Assembly (NCBI GenBank): GCA_946186535.1
Contig: CAMHNT010000143.1
Coordinates: 1 to 5,705 of the forward strand
Length of the DNA: 5,705 bases
Source: an uncultured Clostridia bacterium
GTDB lineage: Bacteria > Bacillota > Clostridia > Oscillospirales > Acutalibacteraceae
Reading direction: 5' to 3'
The notes beneath the pieces were generated by a model. It saw only the letters and a list, made by a program, of their open reading frames with translations. It was not told where the DNA came from and searched no databases. Position 1 is the first letter of the stretch; each line of letters begins with the position of its first letter. This document shows positions 5,407 through 5,705 of this stretch, in pieces. A program made the translations under genes and the position numbers.

Positions 5407-5705
5407 TACTATTTCTATTATAATATAAAATTATTTTTCATTTGTTAACGATAAAACCGATTTTTCTGACAATAACAAAGCCGGATTATCTGCCTTTTTC
5501 TTGCATAGATATATTTTTCTGCGTTTAATTTACAGAATTGCAATATTTTACAAGAAAATTTTAATTCAATACTAAAACTGCCCTCTTTCAAACTTTTTGT
5601 GCGATTTTTAAATTTACTCATTTATAGGTCAATATTAAAAACAAAAATCATTAGCACATACATCCATATTTCTCGATTAATACGGAAGAAATTCGGAAAT
5701 ATCAA
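5407..5705. other. AT-rich gene-free region
   Basis: About 300 bp of very AT-rich sequence lie upstream of the mgtE operon promoter. No gene with a ribosome binding site, no RNA gene, no convincing terminator and no direct repeats were seen. On the minus strand a frame is open from the right edge to a TAA at 5624-5622, then from an ATG at 5621 to a TAA at 5447-5445 (58 codons, Lys- and Cys-rich). It has no ribosome binding site and is treated as non-coding. Confidence 0.5.

Noticed and set aside
5399..5424. Plus-strand promoter TTGTCA...TATAAT reading away from mgtE
   Set aside because: The spacing between the boxes is only 13 nt, and no gene with a start site follows on the plus strand within the window.

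Overview
This window looks like chromosomal DNA of a low-to-medium GC Clostridia (Bacillota), plausibly of the Ruminococcus/Oscillospiraceae type. That placement is an inference from four things: strong GGAGG or GGGGGTG Shine-Dalgarno sites, very AT-rich gaps between moderate-GC genes, a Gram-positive style M-box leader in front of mgtE, and protein sequences that read like clostridial members of their families. No rRNA, tRNA, insertion sequence, phage gene or CRISPR array was seen.

Layout, read along the minus strand from right to left. Positions 5407-5705 are AT-rich and hold no convincing gene. A sigma-A type promoter (5378-5406) then drives a Mg2+-sensing M-box (ykoK) riboswitch (5219-5360), followed by two terminator-like hairpins. 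Next come mgtE (Mg2+ transporter/channel, 3708-5111) and, only 4 bp later, a LUD-domain (DUF162) protein (3053-3703). The two very likely form one Mg2+-controlled operon. Further left are rsmF-like (16S rRNA m5C methyltransferase, 1413-2756) and rsmA/ksgA (16S rRNA m6,2A dimethyltransferase, 507-1394), 18 bp apart, so a second operon whose products both modify the decoding end of 16S rRNA. A well-formed promoter overlapping the 3' end of rsmA (492-520) leads through a leader of about 160 nt to a 59-residue two-helix membrane protein (143-322). The first five codons of another minus-strand gene lie at the left edge (1-15).

One gene points the other way. A 50-codon ORF at 2831-2983, with a consensus ribosome binding site and a strong 13-bp terminator, encodes a Gln/Asn/Lys-rich, almost non-hydrophobic peptide. 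Sequence resembling forespore sigma-F/sigma-G promoters lies just upstream.

The best-supported conclusions are the four large genes, the M-box, and the two short genes with good ribosome binding sites (143-322 and 2831-2983). The least understood parts are those two small proteins, the leader of the membrane peptide, and the reason a LUD protein sits under a magnesium riboswitch. I see no clear evidence of a wholly new multi-gene system.
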